Origin: Thiohalophilus sp.
GTDB taxonomy: Bacteria > Pseudomonadota > Gammaproteobacteria > UBA6429 > Thiohalophilaceae
Length of the DNA: 64,000 bases
NCBI RefSeq assembly: GCF_034521165.1
Contig: NZ_JAXHMV010000002.1
Span: forward strand, 124,001-188,000
Direction: 5' to 3'
Of this stretch, positions 49,699 to 58,444 are shown in pieces; positions within the stretch are counted from its first letter, which is position 1, and each line of letters begins with the position of its first letter. A program made the translations under genes and the position numbers. The notes beneath the pieces are model-generated. The model saw only the letters and a program-made list of their open reading frames with translations, had not been told where the DNA came from and did no database searches.

Positions 49699-51489
49699 TC
49701 AGCCGCCTGATTTTTCCCTGACCGGCGGATTACGCAGTTTAATGTGCAATTCGCGCAACTGGGCCTCGCTGACCGCTGAGGGGGCCTGGGTCAGCAGGCA
49801 GCTGGCGCTCTGGGTCTTGGGGAAGGCCATCACGTCGCGGATCGACTGGGCGCCGACCATCAGCATCACCAGCCGGTCCAGGCCGAAGGCCATGCCGCCG
49901 TGGGGCGGGCAACCGTAATGCAGCGCATCCAGCAAAAAGCCGAATTTCTCCTGCGCCTCGGCCTCGCCAATCCCCAGGGCCTGGAACACCTTGCGCTGGA
50001 CTTCCTCGCGATAGATACGCATGGAACCGCCGCCGATCTCGGTGCCGTTGAGCACCATGTCGAAGGCCCGCGAGCCGCAGTTGCCCGGATCCGATTCGAG
50101 CTTGTCGAGATCGGCCTCTGCAGGGGAGGTAAACGGATGGTGCAGGGAGTACCAGCGCCGGGTGCCCTCGTCCCACTCGAACATGGGAAAATCGACCACC
50201 CACAGCGGCTGCCAGCCGTGCTCCAGAAGCCCCTTGTCGTGGCCCAGCTTGACCCGCAGGGCACCGAGCGCCTCGTTGACCACGCTGGCCTTGTCGGCGC
50301 CGAAGAAGATGAGATCGCCGTTCTCGGCCCCGGTGCGCTGCAATATGGCCTCGACGGCCTCATCCGGCAGGAATTTGAGAATCGGCGATTGCAGCCCCTC
50401 GCGACCTTTGTCCATGTCGTTGATCTTGATATAGGCCAGGCCGCGCGCGCCGTAGATGCCGACAAAATCGGTGTAATCGTCGATCTCCTTGCGGGTCAGC
50501 TCGCCGCCTTTGGGCACCCGCAGGGCGGCCACCCGGCCGGCCGGATCCTTCGCCGGGCCGCTGAAGACCTTGAATTCCACGCCCTGCATCACATCGGCCA
50601 CATCGACCAGCTCCAGCGGAATACGCAGATCGGGCTTGTCCGAGCCGAAGCGGCGGATCGCCTCGTCCCAGGTCATGCGCGGGAAGGGATCGTGCAGCGG
50701 GATCTCCAGCACCTGGGCGAAGACATGCCGCAGCATGCCCTCCATCATCTGCATGATGGCTTCCTCGTCGAGGAACGAGGTCTCGATATCCAGCTGGGTA
50801 AATTCGGGCTGGCGATCGGCGCGCAGATCCTCGTCACGGAAACAGCGCACGATCTGGTAATAGCGATCCATGCCGGCGACCATCAAAAGCTGCTTGAACA
50901 GCTGCGGGGACTGCGGCAGGGCGAAAAAAGCGCCGTCGTGGGTGCGGCTCGGGACCAGGTAATCGCGTGCCCCTTCCGGGGTCGCCCGGGTCAGCATGGG
51001 CGTCTCGATCTCGAGAAAGCCATTTTCATTCAGATAGTTACGAAATTCGGTGGTGATTTTTGAGCGCAGTTTCATGCGCTGCAGCATTTCCGGGCGGCGC
51101 AGATCGACATAGCGATAGCGCAGACGGTGCTCCTCGGAGACATCCTCGTCATCCAGCTGGAAGGGCGGGGTTTCCGAGTGATTGAGAATCTCCAGCTCCA
51201 GGCCCAGCACTTCGATCTGGCCGGTCGACATGTTGGCGTTCTCGGTCCCCTCGGGACGGCGGCGCACCCGGCCGGTGACCCGCAGCACATATTCGCTACG
51301 GACTTTCTCGGCCAGCATGAAGGAGTCGGGCTTGTCGGGATCGAAGACCACCTGCAGCAGCCCTTCGCGGTCGCGCAGATCAATAAAAATCACCCCGCCG
51401 TGATCGCGACGCCGGTGAACCCAGCCGCAGACAGTGACTTGTTGATCGATGTGAGATTCGTTGATCTCGCCGCAGTAATGGCTACGCAT
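49699..51489 (-). CDS. aspS: Aspartate-tRNA ligase
   Basis: A class II aminoacyl-tRNA synthetase, 596 residues, bacterial type. The N-terminal anticodon-binding domain contains VTVCGWVHRRRDHGGVIFID (about 19-38). Motif 2 lies near YQIVRCFRDEDLRADRQPEF, the GAD insertion follows in the middle, and motif 3 is GGMAFGLDRLVMLMVG. Whether it is strictly Asp-specific or also charges tRNA-Asn cannot be decided here. The start ATG at 51489 is followed by RSHYCGEINESHIDQ, as in homologues. Confidence 0.97.
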   Translation of the reverse strand: MRSHYCGEINESHIDQQVTVCGWVHRRRDHGGVIFIDLRDREGLLQVVFDPDKPDSFMLAEKVRSEYVLRVTGRVRRRPEGTENANMSTGQIEVLGLELEILNHSETPPFQLDDEDVSEEHRLRYRYVDLRRPEMLQRMKLRSKITTEFRNYLNENGFLEIETPMLTRATPEGARDYLVPSRTHDGAFFALPQSPQLFKQLLMVAGMDRYYQIVRCFRDEDLRADRQPEFTQLDIETSFLDEEAIMQMMEGMLRHVFAQVLEIPLHDPFPRMTWDEAIRRFGSDKPDLRIPLELVDVADVMQGVEFKVFSGPAKDPAGRVAALRVPKGGELTRKEIDDYTDFVGIYGARGLAYIKINDMDKGREGLQSPILKFLPDEAVEAILQRTGAENGDLIFFGADKASVVNEALGALRVKLGHDKGLLEHGWQPLWVVDFPMFEWDEGTRRWYSLHHPFTSPAEADLDKLESDPGNCGSRAFDMVLNGTEIGGGSMRIYREEVQRKVFQALGIGEAEAQEKFGFLLDALHYGCPPHGGMAFGLDRLVMLMVGAQSIRDVMAFPKTQSASCLLTQAPSAVSEAQLRELHIKLRNPPVREKSGG

Positions 51490-51591
51490 GAGAATTTGGG
51501 GCCTTGTGCTTGGGACAAGGCGGGAATCTTACGGATTGGCGGGGGTCTGTGCAACCGGGGAATCACCCCGGTGGCACGCATGGGGCGGGTT

Positions 51592-51840
51592 TCAGGCGGT
51601 TTTCTTGCTGTCGCTGCCGCTGCTTTTATTCCCCTCGCCCGCCAGGTTCTTGCGATTGCCCGACTTGAAATCGGTTTCATACCAGCCACTGCCCTTGAGC
51701 CGGAAACCGGAGGCGGAGATCAGTTTTTTCAGCGCCGGCTTGCCGCAGGCGGGGCACTCACTCAGGGGGGCATCACTCATCTTCTGGATCGCTTCCAGAA
51801 CATGATCGCATTGCTCACACTGGTATTCATAAATCGGCAT
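51592..51840 (-). CDS. FmdB-family zinc-ribbon protein
   Basis: An 82-residue protein with the FmdB/CxxC_CxxC_SSSS signature. It begins MPIYEYQCEQCDHVLEAIQK and has the second zinc pair in SECPACGKPALKKLISASGF, then FRLKGSGWYETDFK and a Ser/Lys-rich tail. Function is unknown; it is often upstream of aspS, as here. Start ATG at 51840; the small upstream in-frame extension is not conserved. Confidence 0.92.
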   Translation of the reverse strand: MPIYEYQCEQCDHVLEAIQKMSDAPLSECPACGKPALKKLISASGFRLKGSGWYETDFKSGNRKNLAGEGNKSSGSDSKKTA

Positions 51841-52023
51841 GGGGCAATTCCTCGTACGCAAGCGGATTAACGGGCCAAAGTCAGGTTATTATATAACCGG
51901 TTTGAGGCGGACACACCTGTTTGATTCAAAATAGGGCCGGATTTACCCGATTCAAGACCCGAACAGGCAGTTGGGATTCGCCGCCCATTGTGCCACAATC
52001 CCTTTATTTCAAGCGGTTACAGC

Positions 52024-53589
52024 ATGACACTATCCCCTTCCCCCGACGACAGCGACGACAAGGCCCGGCTCAAACTGCGTCGCGTGGCCATCGACACCTA
52101 TCACGAGAACGTCGCCTACCTGCACCGCAATTGCGAGCTGTACCGCGCCGAGGGCTTTCAGGCCCTGAGCAAGATCGTCATCCAGGCCAATGGCCGGCGC
52201 ATCCACGCCGTGCTGAATGTGGTGGATGATGAGGCTATCGTCGGCACCGAGGAACTCGGCCTGGCCGAACAGGCCTTCGCCCAGCTGGACATGCAGCCGG
52301 GGGAACCGGCCTGGGTGATCCATGCCGAACCGGTCGAATCGATGGATGCGGTCCGACGCAAGATCCGTGGTGAGCGGCTGTTGCGCGAGGATTACCAGGA
52401 CATCGCCAGTGACATCGCCGCCAGCCGCTATTCCAAGATGGAAATGGCTGCGTTTCTGGTGGCCTGCACCCAGTCGGGCCTGGATCGCGAGGAGACCCTC
52501 TATCTGACCCGCGCCATGGCCGACACCGGCGAACACATGCGCTGGGATGCCCCGGTGGTCGCCGACAAACACTGCATCGGCGGCCTGCCCGGGAACCGCA
52601 CTACCATGCTGATCACCCCGATCGTCGCCGCCCACGGCCTGCTGATGCCCAAGACTTCCAGCCGTGCCATCACCTCGCCGGCCGGCACCGCCGACACCAT
52701 GTCGGTACTGGCCAAAGTGGATCTCAGTCCGCGCAGCATGCACCAGGTGGTCAACAAAACCCGCGCCTGCCTGGCCTGGGGCGGGCGCGCGCACCTGGCC
52801 CCGGCCGACGACATCCTGATCTCGGTGGAGCGGCCGCTGGGTATCGACTCCGAATCGCAGATGGTCGCCTCCATCCTGTCCAAGAAACTGGCTGCCGGAG
52901 CCACCCATCTGCTGATCGATATCCCGGTGGGTCCCACCGCCAAGGTACGGCACATGAGTCAGGCCCTGCGTCTGCGCAAACTGTTCGAATACATCGGCGA
53001 TCGCATCGGCATCCATCTGGAGGTGGTGATCAGCGACGGCAGCCAGCCCATCGGCTGCGGCATCGGTCCCATGCTCGAAGCCCGCGATGTCATGCAGGTC
53101 CTCGAAGGCGATCCGGATGCCCCCAGCGACCTGCGCCAGAAATCGCTGCGCCTGGCGGGCCGGATTCTGGAGTTCGATCCGGACGTGCGCGGCGGCCAGG
53201 GCTATGGCATCGCCCGTGACATCCTCGAGGACGGTCGCGCCCTGCGCAAGATGCAGGAAATCATCGCCGCCCAGGGCAAGATCGACTACGCCTTTATTGC
53301 CGGGCCCCTGAACATCGAGATTACCGCCGCCGAGGATGGCGTGGTCACGACCATCGACAATTTCCGACTGGCCAAAATCGCCAGCCTGGCCGGCGCACCG
53401 ATGGAGCGGGCCGCCGGGGTGGACTTGCTCAAAAAACTGGGTGACCCGGTGACCCGGGGCGAGCCGCTGTATCGCATCCACGCCGCCTTCAGTGCCGATT
53501 TCAATTTTGCCCGCCATCTGGCCGAGCAGGACAGCGGCTACCGAATCGGTCACCCGGATGAGATCAGCCACACCTATATGGAAATCTGA
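52024..53589 (+). CDS. AMP phosphorylase / thymidine phosphorylase-like protein
   Basis: A 521-residue member of the glycosyltransferase-3/pyrimidine nucleoside phosphorylase family. It belongs to the longer AMP-phosphorylase-like class (archaeal type, with about 100 extra N-terminal residues), not to classical 440-residue DeoA. It contains DKHCIGGLPGNRTTMLITPI (about 181-200) and the family signature KTSSRAITSPAGTADTMSVL (about 210-229). Phosphorolysis of AMP or another nucleoside monophosphate to a ribose 1,5-bisphosphate is expected from the family, but the substrate is unproven. It is followed 18 bases later by a PRPP-synthetase-like gene, suggesting a linked pathway. Start ATG at 52024 chosen over an upstream non-ATG extension. 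Confidence 0.88.
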   Translation: MTLSPSPDDSDDKARLKLRRVAIDTYHENVAYLHRNCELYRAEGFQALSKIVIQANGRRIHAVLNVVDDEAIVGTEELGLAEQAFAQLDMQPGEPAWVIHAEPVESMDAVRRKIRGERLLREDYQDIASDIAASRYSKMEMAAFLVACTQSGLDREETLYLTRAMADTGEHMRWDAPVVADKHCIGGLPGNRTTMLITPIVAAHGLLMPKTSSRAITSPAGTADTMSVLAKVDLSPRSMHQVVNKTRACLAWGGRAHLAPADDILISVERPLGIDSESQMVASILSKKLAAGATHLLIDIPVGPTAKVRHMSQALRLRKLFEYIGDRIGIHLEVVISDGSQPIGCGIGPMLEARDVMQVLEGDPDAPSDLRQKSLRLAGRILEFDPDVRGGQGYGIARDILEDGRALRKMQEIIAAQGKIDYAFIAGPLNIEITAAEDGVVTTIDNFRLAKIASLAGAPMERAAGVDLLKKLGDPVTRGEPLYRIHAAFSADFNFARHLAEQDSGYRIGHPDEISHTYMEI

Positions 53590-53607
53590 CCTGGTGGGGA
53601 TCGGCCT

Positions 53608-54489
53608 ATGACACTCGTTCTCGGTTTTCCCGACGACCCGGCACCGGTGCAACGGCTGGCGGCCGCGTTGCGACTCGACTATGCCGCCATCGAGGTGCAC
53701 CGTTTTCCCGATGGCGAAAGCCGCCTTACCCTGCCGCCGGCCCTGCCGCCGACCGTGGTGCTGTATCGCAGTCTGGATCATCCCGATGCCAAACTCGTGG
53801 AGCTGCTGCTGGCAACCCGAACCGCCCGGCAGCTGGGCGCCGAACGGATTATCCTGGTCAGCCCCTATCTGTGTTACATGCGCCAGGACATGGCCTTTCA
53901 TCCCGGCGAGGCCGTCAGTCAGCAAATCATCGGTCATTTCCTGGCCGGGCTGGTGGACGCGGTGATCACCGTCGATGCCCATTTGCATCGCATCGCTCAC
54001 CTCAATGAAGCCATCCCCCTGCCCCAGGCCCGTAACCTCAGCGCTGCGCCACTGCTGGGACAGTTTTTGTTGGAACAGACCCGTGACGCCCTGCTGCTCG
54101 GTCCGGACGAAGAGTCCCGCCAGTGGGTGGAACAGGTAGCCAGCGAAGGCGATTTTGAGTTTGGCGTCGCCGACAAGGTGCGCCACGGCGATCGCCAGGT
54201 GGAGATTCGCCTGCCCGACCTGGATTACCGGCAACGGCATGTGGTGCTGGTGGATGACATGATCAGCAGCGGCCACACCCTGGCGGAAACCGCCGGCCAG
54301 CTGTACCGCATCGGGGCCGGCAAGGTCGACGCTCTGTGCACCCATGCCCTGTATGACCTTGAGGCAGCCCGGATGTTAAAACAGGCCGGGATTGAGACCA
54401 TCTGGAGCTGCGACAGCGTCCAGCATCCGAGTAATACGGTACAACTGGCCCCGCTACTGGCCGAGAGCCTCACGGAGATATTCAACTAG
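53608..54489 (+). CDS. Ribose-phosphate pyrophosphokinase-like protein (PRPP synthetase family)
   Basis: A 293-residue paralogue of Prs, shorter than the usual 310-320. Family motifs are EVHRFPDGESRL (about 29-40), VSPYLCYMRQDMAF (about 84-97), VDAHLHRI (about 122-129), the catalytic loop VADKVRHGDRQVEI (Lys about 190), and the PRPP-binding loop VVLVDDMISSGHTLAE (about 212-227). The sequence is divergent from housekeeping Prs. Its position after an AMP-phosphorylase-like gene suggests it works on the ribose phosphate made there, or in the reverse direction; this is inference. A GGTGGGG stretch lies before the ATG at 53608. Confidence 0.86.
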   Translation: MTLVLGFPDDPAPVQRLAAALRLDYAAIEVHRFPDGESRLTLPPALPPTVVLYRSLDHPDAKLVELLLATRTARQLGAERIILVSPYLCYMRQDMAFHPGEAVSQQIIGHFLAGLVDAVITVDAHLHRIAHLNEAIPLPQARNLSAAPLLGQFLLEQTRDALLLGPDEESRQWVEQVASEGDFEFGVADKVRHGDRQVEIRLPDLDYRQRHVVLVDDMISSGHTLAETAGQLYRIGAGKVDALCTHALYDLEAARMLKQAGIETIWSCDSVQHPSNTVQLAPLLAESLTEIFN

Positions 54490-54492
54490 GTT

Positions 54493-55146
54493 ATGCGTTC
54501 CCCCGGCAATTATCTGCTGCTGTTTTTCGTTGCCCTGCTGCTGATCCTGTTCATCCATATCCAGATCTTCTCGCTGGTGTTGAGCAAGCTCGGGTTATCC
54601 CCCGACTCGGCCGCCCTGTTACTGATCACGACCCTGTTCGGCAGTGCTGTCAATCTGCCACTGGCGAGGATCAAAGCCGAGAAGCCGCCCGAACCGCCAC
54701 CGCAACAGCCGGCTTACTGGCCATTCAAACTGCCGCCGTTCACCGGTTATACCGTCATCGCCATCAACGTGGGCGGCGCCATGGTGCCGATTCTGTTTTC
54801 GCTCTACCTGTTTCTCAGCCAGCCCCTGCCGCTGCCAAGCGTCCTGCTGGCCATTGGTATCGTCAGCACCATCAGCTACGGCTTCAGCCGGCCCATTGCC
54901 GGGCTGGGCATCGGTATGCCGATCTTCATCGCCCCGTTGACCGCCGCCGTCACCGCCCTGCTGCTCGCCCCGGAGCACAGTCCGCCGCTGGCCTACATCT
55001 GCGGCACCCTCGGCGTGCTGATCGGCGCCGACCTGTTGCGACTCAAGGACATCCCCAAACTGGGCACACCCCTCGCCTCCATCGGCGGCGCGGGGACCTT
55101 CGACGGGATATTTTTTACCGGCATCATCGCCGTACTGCTGGCATAA
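54493..55146 (+). CDS. DUF1614-family membrane protein
   Basis: A 217-residue integral membrane protein with about seven hydrophobic segments, beginning LLLFFVALLLILFIHIQIFS. It has a proline-rich cytoplasmic or loop stretch (EKPPEPPPQQPAYWP, about 63-77) and the family's C-terminal SIGGAGTFDGIFFTGIIAVL (about 196-215). Function is unknown. It starts four bases after the PRPP-synthetase-like stop, so it is co-transcribed with that gene and the phosphorylase, and could be a transporter for their substrate. That role is inference only. Confidence 0.85.
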   Translation: MRSPGNYLLLFFVALLLILFIHIQIFSLVLSKLGLSPDSAALLLITTLFGSAVNLPLARIKAEKPPEPPPQQPAYWPFKLPPFTGYTVIAINVGGAMVPILFSLYLFLSQPLPLPSVLLAIGIVSTISYGFSRPIAGLGIGMPIFIAPLTAAVTALLLAPEHSPPLAYICGTLGVLIGADLLRLKDIPKLGTPLASIGGAGTFDGIFFTGIIAVLLA

Positions 55147-55196
55147 AAGAAAATAACCATCTGCACCGCTAAAACATTTCTCCACACTCTAGAATT

Positions 55197-55372
55197 AACG
55201 CGGAGAACGCAAAGACGCAGAGTACGCAAAGTATTATTTTTTCAAAAACAGAGGCAACACGAAGCACGCAACACGATAAATAAAACTGCTTGCTAATAAT
55301 TCCCTTCGTGTCTTGGTGTCTTCGTGGTTAATCATTTCTTTGCGTACTTTGCGCCTTTGCGTCCTTTGCGTT
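55197..55372. repeat. Nested hairpin repeat, copy 12 (ACGCAAAG outside, ACACGAAG inside)
   Basis: The outer arms are at 55197-55231 (AACGCGGAG, AACGCAAAG, ACGCAGAG units) and 55338-55372 (CTTTGCGTACTTTGCGCCTT and following). Inside them a second pair is at 55253-55279 (GGCAACACGAAGCACGCAAC) and 55304-55330 (CTTCGTGTCTTGGTGTCTTC). The two unit classes therefore occur in one element. Lies between the DUF1614 and SDR genes. Confidence 0.87.
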
Positions 55373-55407
55373 GAAATCGATTTCTCATAAAGGCTATTCT
55401 CGGGACT

Positions 55408-56250
55408 ATGAACGACATTAATAAAGACAGGAAAAGTGTTCTGATTACCGGCTGTTCGTCCGGCATAGGCCTGTGCGTTGCGCGGGGATTAAAACAACGC
55501 GGTTACCGGGTGTTTGCCACGGCGCGTCGGCAGGAAGACGTCGAGCGTCTCAATAACGAAGGACTGGAGTCACTGCGGCTGGATCTGGATGATTCGGATT
55601 CGATTAATGCCGCGGTAGATGAAGTTCTGGAGCGCACCGGCGGCACGTTGTATGCCCTGTTCAATAACGGCGCTTACGGTCAGGCCGGGGCGGTGGAAGA
55701 TCTGCGCCGTGACGTGCTGCGCCGGCAGTTTGAGACCAATCTGTTTGGCTGGCATGAACTGACCTGCCGGATCCTGCCCATCATGCGCGAACAGGACTAC
55801 GGACGGATTATTCAAAACAGTTCCATCCTGGGATTGATCGCCCTGTCGTTTCGCGGCGCCTATAACGCCAGCAAATACGCCCTCGAAGGCCTGTCCGACA
55901 CCCTGCGCCTGGAACTGCGCGATACTGACATTCATGTGTCGCTCATCGAACCGGGCCCGATCGAAAGTCGCTTTCGCGCCAACTCCTTCGTTGCCTATCA
56001 GCAGAACATCGACCGCGACAACAGCCCGTTCCGGGACCACTACTTGGCCATGGAACAGCGCCTGACCAAAGAAGGCCCCGCCGTCCCCTTCACCCTGCCA
56101 CCGGAGGCGGTCTTGAAACGCGTCATCCACGCTCTGGAAAGCCGTCGCCCGAAACCCCGCTACTACGTCACCTTCCCCACCTACCTGTTCGGCACCCTGA
56201 AACGTTTCCTGTCCACCCGCCTTCTGGACAAACTCCTCACGCGTATATAG
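55408..56250 (+). CDS. Short-chain dehydrogenase/reductase
   Basis: A 280-residue classical SDR. The cofactor motif is VLITGCSSGIGLCVARGLKQ (about 12-31), the NAG-like structural motif is ALFNNGAYGQAGAVED (about 77-92), and the active site has RIIQNSSILGLIALSFRGAY followed by NASKYALEGLSD (Tyr and Lys about 149-153). An NAD(P)-dependent oxidoreductase with unknown substrate, possibly a lipid-linked or hydroxysteroid-like compound. It stands alone between two hairpin repeats. Confidence 0.92.
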   Translation: MNDINKDRKSVLITGCSSGIGLCVARGLKQRGYRVFATARRQEDVERLNNEGLESLRLDLDDSDSINAAVDEVLERTGGTLYALFNNGAYGQAGAVEDLRRDVLRRQFETNLFGWHELTCRILPIMREQDYGRIIQNSSILGLIALSFRGAYNASKYALEGLSDTLRLELRDTDIHVSLIEPGPIESRFRANSFVAYQQNIDRDNSPFRDHYLAMEQRLTKEGPAVPFTLPPEAVLKRVIHALESRRPKPRYYVTFPTYLFGTLKRFLSTRLLDKLLTRI

Positions 56251-56266
56251 CTCACTCTCTGGGATG

Positions 56267-56441
56267 AAACGCCAAGGACGCAAAGACGCAGAGCACGCAA
56301 AGAAAATATTAACCACGAAGGCACCAAGGCACCAAGGCACCAAGGTGATTGTGGCAGTGCGATTTTTTCGTTTTGTTAGACGTGCTCTAATAGTTTCTTT
56401 GTTTTTCAAATAAAACTTTGCGTTCTTGGCGTCCTTGGCGT
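56267..56441. repeat. Hairpin repeat, copy 13, with GCACCAAG array
   Basis: The left arm AACGCCAAGGACGCAAAGAC and following units (56267-56302) pairs with TTGCGTTCTTGGCGTCCTTG and neighbours (56416-56441). Inside, AACCACGAAG is followed by three GCACCAAG units (56310-56345) that have no complementary partner. Lies between the convergent SDR and ABC permease genes. Confidence 0.85.
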
Positions 56442-56464
56442 CACTTCCACCGATCTCTCTATTA

Positions 56465-57238
56465 TCAGGTTCGGATGCCGACGCCTTTGTTGAGCAGGTA
56501 AAGGCAGAACAGGTAGAGCACGACGACGAAGCCGGTGATGATGAGCAGCGCCGCGCGGATGTCGATGTCGGAAACGCCCAGCATGCCGTAGCGCATGGCG
56601 TTGATCATATAGAGGATTGGATTGATTAATGACACGTTCTGCCAGAATCCGGGCAACATGTCGATGGAATAGAATATTCCGCCCAGATAGGTCAGCGGGG
56701 TCAGCACGAAGGTGGGTATGATCGAAATATCATCAAAGCTTTTAGCATAGACGGCATTGACGAAACCACCCAGCGCGAACAGCAGCGAGGTCATCAGCAC
56801 CACATACAGGGTCACCAGCAGATGATGCAGTTGCGGCTCGGCGAAGATCAGGGAGACAGCGGTGACCGCCGCGCCCACTATCAGACCGCGCGCCATGCCG
56901 CCGGTAGCATAGCCCAGCACGATGAGATAGTTGGGCATGGGCGAGATCAGCATCTCCTCCACGTGGCGCTGGAACTTGGCACCGTAGAACGAGGAGACCA
57001 CGTTGGCGTAGGAGTTGTTGATAATCGCCATCAGAATGATCCCGGGGACGATATATTCCATGTAGGTCAAACCGCCGATATCCGACAACTGGGAACCGAT
57101 CAGGTTGCCGAAGATAATAAAATAGAGTCCGGTGGTAATCGCCGCCGGCAATACCGTCTGGATCCAGATGCGGATAAAGCGCAGGAACTCCTTGGTCAAA
57201 ATGGTGGTGAAGGCGACATATTGCTGTGACAGCTTCAT
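56465..57238 (-). CDS. ABC-2 type transporter permease (YadH-like)
   Basis: A 257-residue inner-membrane permease with about six helices. It contains the ABC-2 motif MEYIVPGIILMAIINNSYAN (about 58-77), EMLISPMPNYLIVLGYATGG and YLGGIFYSIDMLPGFWQNVS. The pair resembles YadGH/NodIJ-like exporters. The substrate is unknown. ATGA overlap with the ATPase gene upstream indicates translational coupling. Confidence 0.93.
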   Translation of the reverse strand: MKLSQQYVAFTTILTKEFLRFIRIWIQTVLPAAITTGLYFIIFGNLIGSQLSDIGGLTYMEYIVPGIILMAIINNSYANVVSSFYGAKFQRHVEEMLISPMPNYLIVLGYATGGMARGLIVGAAVTAVSLIFAEPQLHHLLVTLYVVLMTSLLFALGGFVNAVYAKSFDDISIIPTFVLTPLTYLGGIFYSIDMLPGFWQNVSLINPILYMINAMRYGMLGVSDIDIRAALLIITGFVVVLYLFCLYLLNKGVGIRT

Positions 57239-58155
57239 GCGTTGTCCTCCTCGACCATGCGCACGAATAGCTCTTCCAGCCGGTTGGTCTTGTTGCGCAT
57301 ACTCAGCACATGCAGGCCCTGGCGACTCAGTGCCTCGAACAACTGGTTCAGGCTCTGTTCCTTGCTGATATCCACGCTGAGTGTGCTTCTGTCGAGCATG
57401 GACAGGTTATAGCCTTCGACCCGGGGCGCCGTGTCGATGGTCTCGCGCAGGTCCAGCACGAAGGTCTCCACGTGCAATTTCATCAGCAACGCTTTCATCT
57501 CGGTATGTTCCACCGCCTCGCCATGATTTATGATGGCGATATGCCGGCACAGCTGTTCGGCTTCTTCCAGATAATGGGTGGTTAAAATAATCGTGGTGCC
57601 CTGGGCGTTGATCTTGCTGAGAAACTGCCACATGGAACGGCGGATCTCGATATCCACCCCGGCGGTCGGTTCATCGAGTATCAAAAGCTTTGGTTCATGC
57701 ACCAGCGCGCGGGCAATCATCAGGCGACGCTTCATTCCGCCGGACAGTTCCCGCGCCATGACATGGCGTTTGTCCCACAGCTCCAGCTGGCGCAGATAGG
57801 TTTCGGCGCGCTCGTAGGCCAGCTTGCGATCGATACCGTAATAGCCGGCCTGATTGACCACGATCTCCACCACCGGTTCGAACTGGTTGAAATTGAACTC
57901 CTGCGGCACCAGACCGATACAGCTTTTGGCTGCCTCCAGATCGCGGTCGATATCGTGGCCGAAAACCTCGACGGTCCCGGCAGTTTTATTGATCAATGAG
58001 CAGATGATCCCGATGGTGGTGGATTTTCCCGCTCCGTTGGGCCCCAGCAGGGCAAAAAAATCCCCCTCGCGCACATCGAGATCGACCCCCTTGAGGGCCC
58101 GCACCCCGCCGCGATAGGTCTTGGTCAAACCTCTGATGGTCAGCGCGTTGGACAT
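57235..58155 (-). CDS. ABC transporter ATP-binding protein (YadG-like)
   Basis: A 306-residue ATPase partner of the permease. Walker A FALLGPNGAGKSTTIGIICS (about 33-52), signature ARELSGGMKRRLMIARAL (about 133-150), Walker B LLILDEPTAGVDIEI, and switch His in TTHYLEEAEQL are all intact. It provides energy for export of an unidentified substrate across the inner membrane. A hairpin repeat lies upstream. Confidence 0.95.
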   Translation of the reverse strand: MSNALTIRGLTKTYRGGVRALKGVDLDVREGDFFALLGPNGAGKSTTIGIICSLINKTAGTVEVFGHDIDRDLEAAKSCIGLVPQEFNFNQFEPVVEIVVNQAGYYGIDRKLAYERAETYLRQLELWDKRHVMARELSGGMKRRLMIARALVHEPKLLILDEPTAGVDIEIRRSMWQFLSKINAQGTTIILTTHYLEEAEQLCRHIAIINHGEAVEHTEMKALLMKLHVETFVLDLRETIDTAPRVEGYNLSMLDRSTLSVDISKEQSLNQLFEALSRQGLHVLSMRNKTNRLEELFVRMVEEDNA

Positions 58156-58262
58156 AAACTCACTAGAAAAACCGAACCGGCGGGTATTCTAACAAAAGAC
58201 ACCCGCTAATAGACAGAAACATGGCATACCACAAACACGTGGTTATAGAAAATGGGTAATTT

Positions 58263-58420
58263 AACGCGGAGATCGCAAAGACGCAAAGGACGCAGAGAAA
58301 GACAATTTTGAGTTTTAAATGTTGAATTATGAATTTGGATAGAACTCTGAAATTCAAAATTTAAATTCAATATTTAAAATTATACCTCTGCGTTCTTTGC
58401 GTCTTTGCGACCTTTGCGTT
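58263..58420. repeat. Short-unit hairpin repeat, copy 14 (near-perfect arms)
   Basis: The left arm at 58263-58297 and right arm at 58386-58420 agree at about 30 of 35 positions as complements (ATCGCAAAGACGCAAAGG and partner). The loop is built of 7-bp A/T-rich units AATTTTG, AGTTTTA, AATGTTG, AATTATG, and its second half complements the first. The whole region can fold as one long hairpin. Lies between the HD-GYP and ABC ATPase genes. Confidence 0.9.
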
Positions 58421-58444
58421 GATTATCAGATTCCAGAAGGAGAC

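Noticed and set aside
52030..54345. A 771-codon open frame on the minus strand opposite the phosphorylase and PRPP-synthetase-like genes
   Set aside because: It is a mirror of two genes with strong family motifs on the plus strand. Its predicted protein is His/Gly/Gln-rich with no domain, as expected from G/C-rich antisense frames.
3062..58420. CRISPR arrays as an explanation of the repeats
   Set aside because: Units are 7-9 bp with no unique spacers of constant length, the copies are inverted repeats, and no cas genes are present.
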